64,000 bases of DNA from Capronia americana (GCA_016110215.1 JADWQD010000015.1:930001-994000), one strand, 5' to 3'; positions 24,284-36,029 are shown, counted from the first letter of the stretch. Notes: generated by a model from the letters alone, not told the origin. Made by a program: numbers and translations.

Positions 24284-25118
24284 GATGCCAAATTCGTATT
24301 GGCTGACCCGCAAGCAACGGTGCTCACGATAGCCAGTCTGGTGAGTCTGATCGACGATAGAGGCTTTCTAAAGAAATACATTGGAAGCGCTTCGTCTTGA
24401 CTTGTCCTCTGCAAACCTTCAGCGACATCTCGAGCAGTTCCAGCGGGACTTCGGGCAGCTGGTCCGTAAGAGATAGTACATCTGCCACGGTTCTGTGCGC
24501 TCATGGCGCTTCTCACTGCAGTGCTACGGTTCCCTTCCCTACGTCCCGCAAGTAGTATACACGCAAGCATGCAAGCATGCACAGCATGACGACGAAAGCC
24601 AATATATGTACGTCTGCAACTAGTAGTTGACATGGGCCTCTACACAGTACAAAAGGGGAGGGGAGACTCCGCGTCTATGTTCTATTTATTCTATACTCAA
24701 ATGTCCTATTTCCTACTCACTTAGGGAGAGGAACTTTCTACAGTACTCCGTACCCTTGATGTTATTGTCGGTGTTGTTGGTGTCGGTGTTGCAGGCTCGG
24801 GCAATCGGCAAGCAAGCACTGTACTCCGTTCGTTCCGTTCAACTCGAATAACCCCCTGCATCGTGCGTTCGGCGATATGCGCGTGGCGTACAGCGGGCAG
24901 TGCTGAGTGGTAAAGCGTTTTTCGTTCCGTTGACAAGTCCCTAACGCGGCAGCTGGTTGGGCTAATGGCACGTCTCCTCGACTCATCTCCTTGACTCGTC
25001 CCGACTCAGTGAGTAGAAAGCCCATCAATCGCAAAAACGTTCTCCTCCCTCGAAGATAGATAGGAAAAGAACCACATCTCAGGGTCACTACCATTCCAAT
25101 CGGCGGCGCACGGCATGG
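24284..25118. other. Convergent intergenic region with dispersed motif copies
   Basis: This lies between the 3' ends of the DUF3176 (+) and GH18 (-) genes. It contains an exact copy (24743) and a near copy (24831) of the GTACTCCGTAC motif, and a short GCAAGCAT tandem near 24560. No gene was seen. Confidence 0.5.
24743..24753. repeat. Dispersed 11-bp GTACTCCGTAC motif, copy 2
   Basis: Exact copy. A second, partial copy (GTACTCCGT) lies 88 bp downstream at 24831-24839. Confidence 0.6.
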
Positions 25119-26102
25119 TCACCGATTGACCCCAATCCTCGCGAGGCCTCTCCCCAGCTGCACCACCATCGCCGTATCCCTCACCTTCTTCATGCCCATG
25201 CACAACGCCATGCAATAGGCCCACATCCAGGCGCGGTCGCCGCCCTCCTGGGGCAGCGCGTCCCAATATTCCCAGCCCATGACGCCGCCGAACCGGGGAT
25301 ACTTCTCGACCAGCAGGCTCAAGACGGCGGCACTCAGCTCCAACGGCACGAAGCCACTGCCGCCGTGCTTCGGGTTCGTCAACATGCCCGCCACGACGCG
25401 CTCGGCATCCCACCCGTTCCGCATGATCTCGTCGTAGGCCGCCGTGTCGTGCAGGCCGCCCCAACCGTTGTAGAACTGGGCGTTATACCACGCGATCTCA
25501 GGCCCCCGCATGGCCTCCAGCATGCGGTAGTCGAAGCCGGACAGGTGGCGCCGCCCGGCCATCAGCGCGGTGGCCACGGGCGCCAGCGTGATCAGGAACG
25601 CGGGGCCAAAATCCGCGCGCAGCCGGTCGATCAAGTGCACGATGCCGGGCAGGGACATTTCCTCCTCGACGTCCAGGTCCAGCCCGTCGAGGGCGTGCCG
25701 TCGGATCAGGTCGCGCAGCGGTAGGTAGTAGGCCTCGAAGCGCGCGAGGGGCATGTCGGTCCGCGACTCCGAGTAGTCCAGGCGGGCGAAGGAGCCGCGG
25801 GCCGCCCCGCCGAGCATGCCCAGGACTTTGACGCCGGAGTCCTGCAGCACGAGCACCTCGTCCCAGAGCTGCGTGTACTTGGGATGCGTCGACGGGTCGT
25901 CGTTCAGCGTCACGTTCTCGGGATCCCAGTTGACGTGCAGCGCCGCGAGGATGACGTGGGTGACGCCCGACGGGTTGGTGAGCAGCGGCAGGAGCGAGCA
26001 GTACTCGTCGTTGTGGTGGTATGTCTGCTGGTAGCATACGATTCGCGGTTTGAACGGCACGAGGGCCGCCGGCGCCGTCGGGACTGGTAATACTGGCGGC
26101 AT
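25119..26102 (-). CDS. GH18 glycoside hydrolase (chitinase / endo-beta-N-acetylglucosaminidase type)
   Basis: A single-exon protein of 327 residues with a TIM-barrel GH18 domain. The first strand is RIVCYQQTYH and the SxGG-like position is MLGGAARGS. The catalytic DxxDxDxE motif is complete as DGLDLDVE at about residues 138-145, with the last Glu as proton donor. Later strands contain TLAPVA, IAWYNAQFYNGWG and GGVMGWEYWDA, matching the usual order. The family cleaves beta-1,4-GlcNAc linkages in chitin or in the chitobiose core of N-glycans. No convincing signal peptide is seen at the N-terminus (MPPVLPVPTAP). It may act in the cytosol, as some fungal ENGase-type GH18 proteins do, unless a 5' exon was missed. 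The gene has markedly high GC content compared with its flanks. Confidence 0.9.
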   Translation of the reverse strand: MPPVLPVPTAPAALVPFKPRIVCYQQTYHHNDEYCSLLPLLTNPSGVTHVILAALHVNWDPENVTLNDDPSTHPKYTQLWDEVLVLQDSGVKVLGMLGGAARGSFARLDYSESRTDMPLARFEAYYLPLRDLIRRHALDGLDLDVEEEMSLPGIVHLIDRLRADFGPAFLITLAPVATALMAGRRHLSGFDYRMLEAMRGPEIAWYNAQFYNGWGGLHDTAAYDEIMRNGWDAERVVAGMLTNPKHGGSGFVPLELSAAVLSLLVEKYPRFGGVMGWEYWDALPQEGGDRAWMWAYCMALCMGMKKVRDTAMVVQLGRGLARIGVNR

Positions 26103-26582
26103 GGCACTGGTGGCGGGGCGGAGGCGCTGCTGGCCAGGTACAGCCCCAGTACCTACCTCTCTACTCTGAACTGCTCGCTTGCACAGGCACTAGTAGTTTC
26201 ACTTTCATTACGTTGAGAGCGGCGGGCTGCTTCGCGCAGGGAAGGAAGCTGAGGGAATTCTAAACAGGAGTTGAAGGTGGAAACAACCCGATGCCAAGAT
26301 TTGTTCGGCCGGGGCTCAGGCCCTCGCAGTGATGATTGGTCCATCGGCCAGCCTGAGGTTCGCACTCGTACCGAGTATTAGAGGTAGGAGAGAGGGAGAG
26401 AGGAACCTCTCAAGTCGATTGTAGGGATATTGCATGTTGCCTATGGTGGATTCTAACTTGTTGTCTACCGGCGCTAAATCAGACCTATCGAGACAGCCAG
26501 CCCGCCAGTCCGCCATCTCTCCTCTCCTAGGCTCACATGTGCTTCTCCTATCCCAGCCCGTTTCTTTTGGCTTCTTCTACGT
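26103..26582. other. Intergenic region between two minus-strand genes
   Basis: Promoter side of the GH18 gene and 3' side of the large fusion gene. No other feature was seen. Confidence 0.5.
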
Positions 26583-29500
26583 TCACCGTACATTCAGCGG
26601 CAACAGCGGTGCCCTTAGACCAACACCCAGATTGTTGTCCATGGGACTTGGCTCGGTCAGTTCAGACCCGCGCATCGGACCCAGGTGTCCCACGCCCACG
26701 CCCACGCCTTGCCTCGTCCTCAACGTCGAGGAGTTCAGGCTTGGTGCCGGCGCCAACTTCAAGGCGCGCAGGCCACCGCTGCCGCCCCCCATCCCCGGGT
26801 CGCCCCCAACAGATGCTGGCCCGCCTTTCACGCCCTGGGCCTGCATGAGCATTTCGTTCTGCTGCTGCATTTGCGCGAGGAGTCGTTCGTTGATCATCTG
26901 AGAGGCTGTCTGGGCGGGGCCAAGAGGCAAGGATCCTGATGTGGTTGATGTGGTGCCCTGCATGACGTTCAGGGGTGAATTTCGCGCCAACGGACTGCCG
27001 CGCAGGGATTCCGGTTCCGCCATGATTTTATTCTGCGACGACGATGCCGAGGATGTCTTGCGGCGGATGAGATGAGATTGCCCGGTCGGAACCCCCGAGA
27101 CTGCCGGGCCAGGGAGACCGGATTCTTCTTCTTCCTCCGTCGTGAGCATGCCCATAGCAGTAGCACCCATTGGAGCCGGGTTGCGGTGCTTCAGCCCGTT
27201 CATGCTGCCATCTAGTCTGCTCTGAGATTGGGACCGGGATCCGGACCGGCTTCTGCTCCTGCTAGCGAGGCGTAATGGCAGGGGCGCCTCAGTGGCAGAA
27301 GTTGGAGTTGCACTTCGCGACTGGGGTGTCGGTATTGGCCTGCCGATGAAGGACGCGTGGCTTTGCGCACTTGGTGCCGGGTGCTGTGGAAGACCGGTCG
27401 CGCTTGAGATGGAGCCGTTGGTTGGCCTGCGCACAAGGCGCTGCATGTTTTCTCCCGACGAGTTGCCTCGTCTTCTGTACATGGAAGAATCAGGGCCCGT
27501 TGAAGCGAGCGGGTCGCGACCCGAGTGGGATGGCGGGGGGTTCATTCGTTGATGCTGATGGAATGCTGCTGCTTCATGGGGACTTTCGGTCGCTTCCATC
27601 ACCGGCGGCACGGAAGGCAGTTTCTTGTTGCCCGTCGTGCCATACGCGGCCATGATATGAGCAAAGCTCAGGTCTGAGGGGAGCTGACTCAGTCGCTTGA
27701 TCGACTGCTTGTTGAAGTTCATGAAGCCGGAGATGGACTGAAGGGCATTCCGCGATTGGTGCGCTTCGAACGACGACGGGGCTCTGGCACTCGAGGCTGC
27801 CCTTGCGGTGTGCGAGTCGGCCAGCCGAATCGGACGACCTTGGTCTGAACTGACGCCGCTGGAAGTCGAATGTTCGGACCTGGACCGGCTGACATCCACT
27901 GCTTGCTGCGCTTGGGAGACGACTTGGGCGAACAAAATGTCTTGATCGGCGTATCGTGTGGAACGGAAGGGTTTGCCGGTTTCACTTGCGCCCGTGAACG
28001 CTGTGCCTTGGGCCAGAATGAAGAAAGATCCATCCCGGATTTTCCGCCGCAACAAGTTCCATCGAGTCCGGGCCGGGTTCTTCTCGAGTTCCGGGCGGTA
28101 GATAGACTCTCTGGACAGGCGGGAGAAGAAAGTATCAAGCCGCTCGGCCACTCGTTCCAGCACGGAGAGTAAGTAGGTGCTGAGGCTGACTAGTCTTTGC
28201 TTGTCGGTGGCCGAGCTCATCGAGTCGATGACTTCGAAGGCGTCCATCCCGAGACAGACATCCTCGCGGACTTCTTCCAGGAATTGAACATCCAGCTCGG
28301 TCACCGCGCGGGCGTATCGCAGGATGCCGTTCTCCTGGAACTGAGCTTGTTGGTTGTTGCACACGAACGAGCCGATCTGCGCGATCTCGTTGGCAGCTGC
28401 TGCAGATGCCGGAGAGGCCTGAGCTCTTGTAATGGTGCCGATGACATCTGGCACCCGGGTGCCTGGTGTGCCGGAGTTAACCAGGGCGAACGTCAGCTTC
28501 AGATGCAGCTCTTGGAGCTTTGCGCCAAACAATGTCGAGAATCCATTTTGCATCAGCCGAGATTGGAATTGGTAGAATTTTCGTACGCCGCCCATATTGA
28601 ACAGATCGCCCTGGAACCAAGTCCGGGCATCTCGCTGGATGTAGTCGACCTCGAAATGCAACGTGGTAAGGGCTTCGACGCAATTTCGGAGGTATTGGTA
28701 CCAGAGATCGTAGATGCTACTGAGTTCAGTCGACCGGAAGTCCGGCTTCGTCGCCAGATGGCCGATGAAGTACTTTGACAGCAAGCTCGTGACTTCCGGG
28801 TTCGTGGTGTGGGCCACGTCGTCAAATGTCTTCGAGGCATCCAAGCCGGCACTGGCCTGAGCAATCAGCGTGCCGCCGGGATGGATGGGCAGGAAGTCCG
28901 TGATGTCGTACACCCCGCCGTGGACGCCGATATACATGCGTGACCCCTTGCGATGGCCAGTGTTCAACGCCAGCTTCGACAAGGGGATCCGCGGCGTGGC
29001 ATAGCTGATGGGTCGTGGTGACATGAAGATGTCCAGCATGAACCGCCGTTCTGCGAAAGCTCGTGCTAGCAGGCCGTCGGCCGATTCCTTCGTGGATGTC
29101 CAATTCTGGTAGATGGCTTGCCGAATGCCAGACATGATCGTCTCATACATGGCTAAGGAGCCGCAGACGTACAGATGTCCGCCGAGTCCGCCCTGGCTCT
29201 TCGAGATCACCAAGTCACACACCGTCCGCCCTTGCTCGACGATGGCAGCATCGAGGTATCGAGGCGGCATCTGCTTTTCAACGAGCTCGCGAGACGTGGG
29301 ATCAAAAACCAGGCCGTTCTTGTCTCGGGAGAAGGCTGTGTGTAGTTCGATCTGGCCGTTCCTGACATAGTCCCTGAGCTCGTGTTCGTACGACAACCGC
29401 TCCCTCGACTGCACTCCGAGGAACAGGATGTTCCTTCCCACACTGGTCTGAGCTCTCGCTTGCCAGAAGCCTCTGAAGGGCGCGATACCCGAGCCGCCTG

Positions 29501-32014
29501 CGAACATCGCAACAGGACCGGTGATGGTGGCGGGAAGCTGGAAATTGAGCGGCCTCGAAATCCCAATGAGGTATTCTTCGTCATCGATCATCTCTTCGGA
29601 GTGCGACGGATCTGGGTTGAGGCAGCCGCTACTCACTCCAAATCGTTGGTTGGGCGTAAATGCAGATTGTAGGACCGGCGCCAGCTGATATTCGTTGCGC
29701 GCAACAGTCAGGTCGAGGGTGCTGGGGAGCAATTCGTTCGAGTAATTCGAGATGCTGTACGTTCGCGGGACCTCGATCGGGATCAGTTTCGGAAGCCATG
29801 AGAGGTCAGCCAGGTCGAATGCCCTGTCCCATATGGCTGGCGAGACTTCAGCGACGGCGAGCTGAAGCAAATCTCCCACGGTGCCCTGGACGGGCCACAT
29901 TTCCGAGCCCAGCACCTTGACCACTGTTGAAGAGGAGGCCCGCAAAGCCATGTGAAAAGCCATGACCAGATCCTTCGTCAAGGGCGCCAGATGGCCACGT
30001 CGCAGAATATCCCGCACCGTTAGCCAAGTGTCATCGCTAGTCCCGTTCATGGTCTTTAGATGTTTGGCAAAGCGGCTCCAATCTGGCGATTGCGAGACCG
30101 GCACTTTAGCTTGAAGAAGGTTGTCGAGCCCCAATGCGGCGGTCACCTTTCTGACTTCTATCCAGCTGTTGAGAGGCATGATGGCAAGTCGATCCCCAGG
30201 TTGGAAGGTCATGCCGGTCTCCTCGAGACCGAAGGTCACCATTGCGGTTGATCGCGATGGGTCGGCGTCGACGAAGGAGCGAGACAAAATCCTGGCCTTG
30301 AACCTGCACTCTTCGAACGATCCACGGAGCTCGTGTGGTTGTAATGTGACTTTGCCCCGGAAAGGCTCCAGGCGCTCCCGCATGGATTCAGACAGTGTTT
30401 TGTGAACTTCCTCCCATGGTCTCCCGGCGTCATCTGTTGAGCCGGCATTGCCATTCGTCTCGCTTCGCCCCGTCTTTGCCACGACCTCCAAGAAACCATA
30501 AACCTTATCTGTGCCGCCGGGCAGTTAGCTGGACTTTCAGTCATTGGAGGCGGAAGCGGAAGCGGAAACGGAAACGTACAACGATGGGTGCCGAACCAGC
30601 CTCGCTCCGACAGATAGGCCTCCAAGATCCCCTCCATCACACCCATCAAGCGTGGATCGCCGGATTCTTTGACAAACGTGGGAACTTGATAATGATACTC
30701 GACGGCGGCAATGAACGCTCGGATATTCATAGGCAGCCAAGCCCGAAGATGAAGGGCTTCCCTACCGAGAAAGCTGTCATACTTCCGCCGGCCGATGAAT
30801 GCGTCCATAAGCAGAAAGACGGGAAGGGCGAGGCCAGACAAGGCAGGCACTCGTTTTGAGAGAGGCGCGCTGAACTTTGCATATCTTTGTCCCCACTAAA
30901 CGCCATTAGGGATCAATAAACTCGAGCAGAGGGAAGCCACACTTACTTCAACTGGATTGGCAAAGTTCTCGCCCGAATTTGGGTTGACGCTGATCTTCTG
31001 GAAAACATGGACGAACCTGTCAACGATGGCTTTCATTTTGATGAGTTCTCGGAGGAGGCCCTCTTTGTCCCTTAACATGACCCTTTCTTGGCATCTTGTG
31101 ATGACCTCAACACCTTGGGTAAAGCAACCATGTGTCTCTGCCATGCAAAGGAGAAACATAGCCTCGCCTCTGTCGTTGAAAACGGGCCACCGCAGATCCA
31201 TGTTCTCGCATCTGGCAACGTATGGGTTGATGCTGGTTGGATCTCGGAGCTTGTAGTTGTAGACCGACACATCATACTGGGTCAGGTGAGGCAACACCCT
31301 CCCCATCCTCGTGCAGATTTGTCGCAGAGGTATGGCGATGTTTCGCGGAATGCCCTTCGTCTCCTCTTCCTCATCATCTGCCTCACCGGACAAGTTTCTG
31401 AATGTCCCGGGTGGGGCGGTCACGCTGATGCCTTCATGCCCATCGTTGCGTTCTTCGTATCGGTAGACGCTCGCAAGTATACCTAGGCAGACAACTGCAG
31501 CCCAAAGTGCCTGATCGGGGATTACGTCTTCCGTGCCGTAGATGAGTGGTAAGGCCAAGATCGATTCACGCATTTTGCCACGTGCAACGACCGCTGGCAT
31601 TCGCTCACAGAGGTCGGACCATATTCTTCCGGATGACATAGCAAGGGCAGCCGGTGCTGCTGAAGGATCCGGAGGGCAGAAGCCATGTGTGCTGGTCAAA
31701 TAACCGTCGCGCCATCCAGTCCGGGGACCGAGTTCTTGGGCGCGGTTGAGGACTTGACGCGCAGGAGCACCGAGGGCCGAGGCCAGGACATCGAGATCTG
31801 GAGGATTCAGGTGGTCTGCATTTGCCAGGCCGTTGGTGACGGATCTGGGTGGAGCCTCGGGAAGGAGCATTTGAGTGATGGTTTGTCTCTCCTGCGAAAC
31901 GAGATCCTCTATCGATTGACCGTCTGCCGGGATCTGCTGACATTAGCAAGACTCCAGTACCGGTTGTTGGCCAATACTGACGCCTTTGGGGGTATAATGT
32001 GCTTGCGTGGTCAT
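26583..32014 (-). CDS. PrnB/IDO-like dioxygenase – FAD/NADPH reductase – cytochrome b5 fusion protein
   Basis: A giant redox protein of about 1,770 residues. Clear exons are 31936-30947, 30895-30580 and 30508-26583, all phase-consistent. A short 5' exon probably starts at ATG 32014 (MTTQAHYTPKG) with an unusual GTCAGT donor; ATG 32146 is an alternative. Counting from 31936, residues 1-440 resemble the PrnB family (formerly DUF1864), a relative of the heme enzymes IDO and TDO. Residues about 490-890 form a cytochrome-P450-reductase-like FAD/NADPH module. It has RTYS (about 684) for FAD, and GGSGIAPFRGF (about 771) and HLYVCG for NADPH, with no FMN domain. Residues about 955-1040 are a cytochrome b5 domain with the heme ligand in HPGG (about 978). 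The remainder is helical, then Ser/Pro/Gln-rich. Electron flow NADPH–FAD–b5–dioxygenase heme is inferred. The N-terminal family assignment is less certain than the other two. Confidence 0.85.
30551..30576. repeat. CGGAAG/CGGAAA short tandem repeat inside an intron
   Basis: Four tandem six-base units (two CGGAAG, two CGGAAA-like) sit at the donor side of the 71-nt second intron of the fusion gene. They are polypyrimidine on the transcribed strand. Confidence 0.6.
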
Positions 32015-32135
32015 CTGGTACGCCGCGAAAGCGCAGCCCCGGGGACCGACTCGTTGAGCGCCAGCTGGGCAGACCGAGCCTGGGCCGCTCTTTTGCCCGC
32101 TGACGGGACATGATCTCTCCGACATGGTTTGGTGG

Positions 32136-32143
32136 TATATAAA
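32136..32143 (-). promoter_or_regulatory. Possible TATA box of the fusion gene
   Basis: TTTATATA on the minus strand, about 125 nt upstream of the ATG at 32014. If it is functional, it supports the start at 32014 over the one at 32146. Confidence 0.3.
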
Positions 32144-32146
32144 CAA

Positions 32147-33626
32147 CGCTCGCTCAAATGGTCACGATTCAACAACAAGGGGGTATCACTTCGTAATGTC
32201 GAACAGAGGCTTGAAGCATGTGCAAGTTCACAGGGTCTAGAAAGATGAGTGACCGGCACTTTGAAGTGAGTCCAGCTCTGGCTAACGAAAAAGAGGTAGT
32301 GGACGTGTGCTGGACGAAGATGGCAGTGCAGACCTACTACGTATATAAACTGCCCCCTAAAGAAGCAAGCATCGTGAGCGAAGAGAACAAGACTCGGGGA
32401 GAGGCCGATCTGAGAAAGTCCATCAATCCCGGCCAATTGTTACGTGATGGAAATCGACCAGTGGACGATGGCCTGTTGAGCCTGGATGTTTTCGACGGCG
32501 ATGTTGTGGATGAAGCAAGCGCCCAGCCTCTCAAGCAGGGCGATCTCCGACGCAAGGCTCCGGCCAAGATGACTTGGAGACGAGAGCGGAGGAATAGTCG
32601 CCAGGGCCAGGGTTGTCGAGACCAACAATGAGCGCTTTCAATGGTCCAAAGGGGCCACATCTGGTGGATCGAGCAAAACAATTGGGCTGAGCGTGGCCGA
32701 AGGGACAAAGCCTGGATGAATACCAAGAGTTCCCCCGTGGTCCCAAGAGATGGTGAACGCGAGGTCCAGGGATGACAGGCGCCTCGGCGACTGTTGGAAA
32801 GCCAGTCGCGGCCCTTGATCTGCTTGTTGGTCAGGCCCGGGGACACGGTGACGGGGCAGCCAAGAAGGCTTGACTCCACGAAACTGTTTGAGGTTTCCGC
32901 TTCCCCTTTTCCCTACCGTTGGCGCGCGTTTCATCCGCGAGAGTCAACCAGAGAATATCAGATGCTGGTCTACGGTCGGAGAGAGAAAGACAATAAAGAG
33001 GTCAGGGGGCAGTCCAGACGCGTGATGAGGCTGTTTTATCACTGATGCAAGGGTGAGAGAAAAGTGACGTGCTACTGGGGGCAATTCGCACCACCGTAAC
33101 CCCGCCTGCGATCTACGGTGAAGTACCAGGTACCGTGTCGCATGCTGCGCTTGGCGCTTGTCGCCTGTCGCTTGGCCGAAGACCTGCAAACTTGCCGATG
33201 AAAACGACTCTTCAAGCTGGCGCAGGCAGATGGTAGAGACCATGGGCACCAGAATCGGACTCGACACCAGAGTTTTGGTCGACAAACGAGGCATCGGCCA
33301 CTCACATGCTTTCGTGAACTCCGACTAGACGTGTCCTGCTCCGATATGAGTCGAGTTCGCCGATTTTTAGCTCCAAATCCTCCGTTTTGCTCGTCCTTCT
33401 GAATCGCCTCGAATCCGGGGAAGCTCCATGCTGGGGTCTGCGGAGTGGTCTTCACCAAAGATGTCTACGGATGGCGTACTCAGGTGTCCTATATATGAAG
33501 GCCCTGGTATCAGATGGAGTTCCTAAGGTTCGTCTCTCTTTTTTCACCTGCCTTTCTCCAGCGGTTCGTTCCTCCAAAATACAGCGACTGCGCCCTCTTG
33601 AGTGAGGAGGAACCAGACCACCCAGC
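32147..33626. other. Intergenic region, divergent
   Basis: This lies between the start of the fusion gene (-) and an MFS transporter (+). A minus-strand frame at 32440-32628 begins with a hydrophobic stretch but has no other support. No recognisable gene. Confidence 0.45.
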
Positions 33627-35363
33627 ATGTCGGATCCAACTCCTCTGAAACATCCTCAAGCTACACAGGATGTCGAACTCCTAGAGGACGTTCCAGGAAC
33701 CAAACAGATATTGTCATCCGAGAAAGCTTTTACCGGCCATGGAGCTGGCGAAGCAGTTGCCCGATCCAAGGCCGAGAAGAGTCTTGTACTCAAACTCGAC
33801 CTGACCATTGTGCCGCTGTCAACTCTCATCTACTTCGTGGCTTACCTTGACCGCAATTCAATTGGGAATGCCCGCTTGATGGGGCTTGAGAAGGACCTTG
33901 GTCTGTCTTCGGAGCAGTTCTATAACTGTTTGGTAAGCCGTCTTCCCCATGCCTCGCCACACAAAACGGAAACTAATGCGTTACCCTTTCCGTGCTGCGT
34001 AGAGCATGTTCTACGTAGGGTACATCGTCTTCATGTTGCCTGGAAACATATTCCTGCGCCTTCCACACGTTAGAGCTCCCATCTTGATCGGAGGGAGCGT
34101 ATTCCTCTTCGGTGCCTTTTGTACCGGGCTGGGAGGCTCGCAGAATTACGCCACCGTTCTTACTCTGAGGATTTTTGTGGGTGCATCTCAAGCGTTCATA
34201 CAGGGGTTGGGGTTGTATCTGTCCTTCTGGTACAAGAGAAACGAGCTGGCCACTCGAAGTGGTATGTTGAACCTGACCGAGACCCGAATACAAGATCAGT
34301 CCCTCATGCTTCTTGACAGGAATCTTGTACTCTGCGGCCACCATCTCTGGCGCATTCAGCGGGCTGATTGCGTATGGCGTTCAAAAAGACCTCACCGAGA
34401 AGGTGACCGGTCTCGAACCGTGGCGCTTGCTCTTCATCATTGAAGGCTCTGCGGCGATGTTCGTCGGAATCCTCACGATGATCGTCCTCCCACGCTTTGC
34501 AGACAAAATGGGCAAGAGAAAGAACTGGCTTCTGAGTGCAACTGACGTGGACCTGGCCAACGAGAGAGCCCGAGGGTACAACACGATTGGCGCCAAAGTC
34601 GACGTGAGACAGATCTGGACTGCTCTCCAAGACCCGAAATCATGGCTGTTTGCCTGCATCAACGCCGGTGTGGCGCTCGGCATCGCATCTGTCGGCAGTT
34701 TTCTCCCCACATTCGTCAGGGAATTTGGGTATTCTGCAAGTATGACACACCTTGGAAAATGTGGGCCTCAATCTATGATGCTAGTGGGCTAACGTTTACC
34801 GTACAGCGAAATCACAGCTCTTTACAGTGATACCGTACGCGTGTGCTACTGTCTCGACGGTGGTGGTCTCCTACTCCTCCGACCGGCTCAATCTCAAAGG
34901 CCCGTGTCTCATGTTGACACTTTCCGTTGCATGTGTAGGGTACATCATCCTCCTCACTGCCTACTCAGTCCCGGTCTTGGTGTTTGCCACGTGCTTGATC
35001 ACGGCGGGCCTGTACCCAAGCGTCATCCTGCTCACGACCTGGCTTGGAGTCAACACTGGAGGCTTCACGAAGCGTGGAACCACGTGGGCCATGGCTGAGA
35101 TCTTCGGACAGTCCTTCGGCATTATGGGCACGCACGTCTACACCAGCCCTCCTCGATTCGTCAAGGGACACGCAGTCGTGCTCGGTTTCCTGCTTTTTGG
35201 GGTCATCTGCGCCTTCACACTTATCTGTCTGATGAAGTATCTCAACAAGCACAAAGAGGCAAAGTTGCAACTCTTTGTCTCGCGAGGCGAGCTGAACCCG
35301 CATGCGGAGCGTAGCTTGGAAGAGGAGGGGGACAAACACCTGAGTTTCCGATATATATTGTGA
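33627..35363 (+). CDS. MFS anion:cation symporter (allantoate-permease/Dal5 type)
   Basis: A 12-helix carrier of the fungal anion:cation symporter group, whose members import organic anions such as allantoate, nicotinate or pantothenate. Exons 33627-33932, 34003-34261, 34320-34739 and 34807-35363 give 513 residues with phases matching at each junction. Typical features are a polar N-terminus, helix 1 with PLSTLIYFVAYLDRNSIGNA, the following GLEKDLGLSSEQFYNCLSMFYVGY (interrupted by intron 1), LRIFVGASQAFIQGLGLYLS, and FIIEGSAAMFVG before the central loop. The second half starts with ATKSQLFTVIPYACATV across intron 3. Donors are GTAAGC, GTATGT and GTATGA. The substrate is unknown. A second member of the same group lies at 42064-44210 on the other strand and differs clearly in sequence and intron positions. 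Confidence 0.93.
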
Positions 35364-35621
35364 GGTGTATGATCCGGGGCTGGAGATCTCCCTGATAAAG
35401 GATGAGATGACGAGGCGCGAGGGTGTCGTTCAGTCCCGGCAAGCAGGAACCCTGTGGACGAGACCGCGTCTCTAATCCAGCTACAGTGAAGATGCTGAGT
35501 GACACTTCAGTTCTGTGAAAAGGCCGAGTCGTACAGTGCGGCGGAGGGACAGGCTCAATGTCAAGTTCACTCCCTTCCACCTGCATACTCGTACTGTACC
35601 AATCCACTCTCTTCTCCGCCT

Positions 35622-35948
35622 CTAAATATCCTCATAAGCAGCGCCATTGATCTGCGCCGCTCTAGGAATATCGTTCAGACCTACTCGTATCCTGCATTCT
35701 TTTTCCTGCCTGCGAGTGTGGGAGTACTCGCACCAAACCACGCATAGCAGAGACGCGCCTACAAACCTTTCCCACCGTGGCCGATGACGATGTGGCTGTG
35801 GGTTGTGGCTCGTGGCTGGGGCTGTAGCTGCCTTCAGGCTTCGGCTTCCCCGCTGCGCAGTGCGTTTTGCACGAGTGTGCGGAACGCTCAATGCAACGGC
35901 TGAAGCGGCCCCAAGTATCGTCAAAATCAATGCCGCGCGCTTCGCCAT
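35622..35948 (-). CDS. Candidate small secreted or membrane protein (uncertain)
   Basis: A 108-residue minus-strand frame between the MFS transporter and the C2H2 gene. It begins with a signal-peptide-like segment (MAKRAALILTILGAASAVAL) and a dibasic-rich stretch follows. A second hydrophobic segment (FVGASLLCVVWCEY) lies near the middle. Nothing else is recognisable. The divergent position relative to the gene at 36030 would fit a bidirectional promoter. It may be chance; expression data would decide. Confidence 0.3.
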   Translation of the reverse strand: MAKRAALILTILGAASAVALSVPHTRAKRTAQRGSRSLKAATAPATSHNPQPHRHRPRWERFVGASLLCVVWCEYSHTRRQEKECRIRVGLNDIPRAAQINGAAYEDI

Positions 35949-36029
35949 GGCTTGCTTCTACTTCTTTCTGTTCTTGCAGGTTTGATTATTGGTGCTGTGG
36001 GTGTCGTGGGTCAGAAGAGAGTGCTAACC

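Noticed and set aside
26685..26720. CACGCC repeats as an independent element
   Set aside because: They encode a Gly-Val repeat at the C-terminus of the fusion protein on the minus strand.
32440..32628. 62-codon minus-strand frame with hydrophobic start
   Set aside because: Too short, no conserved feature, and overlaps a longer plus-strand frame of equal quality.
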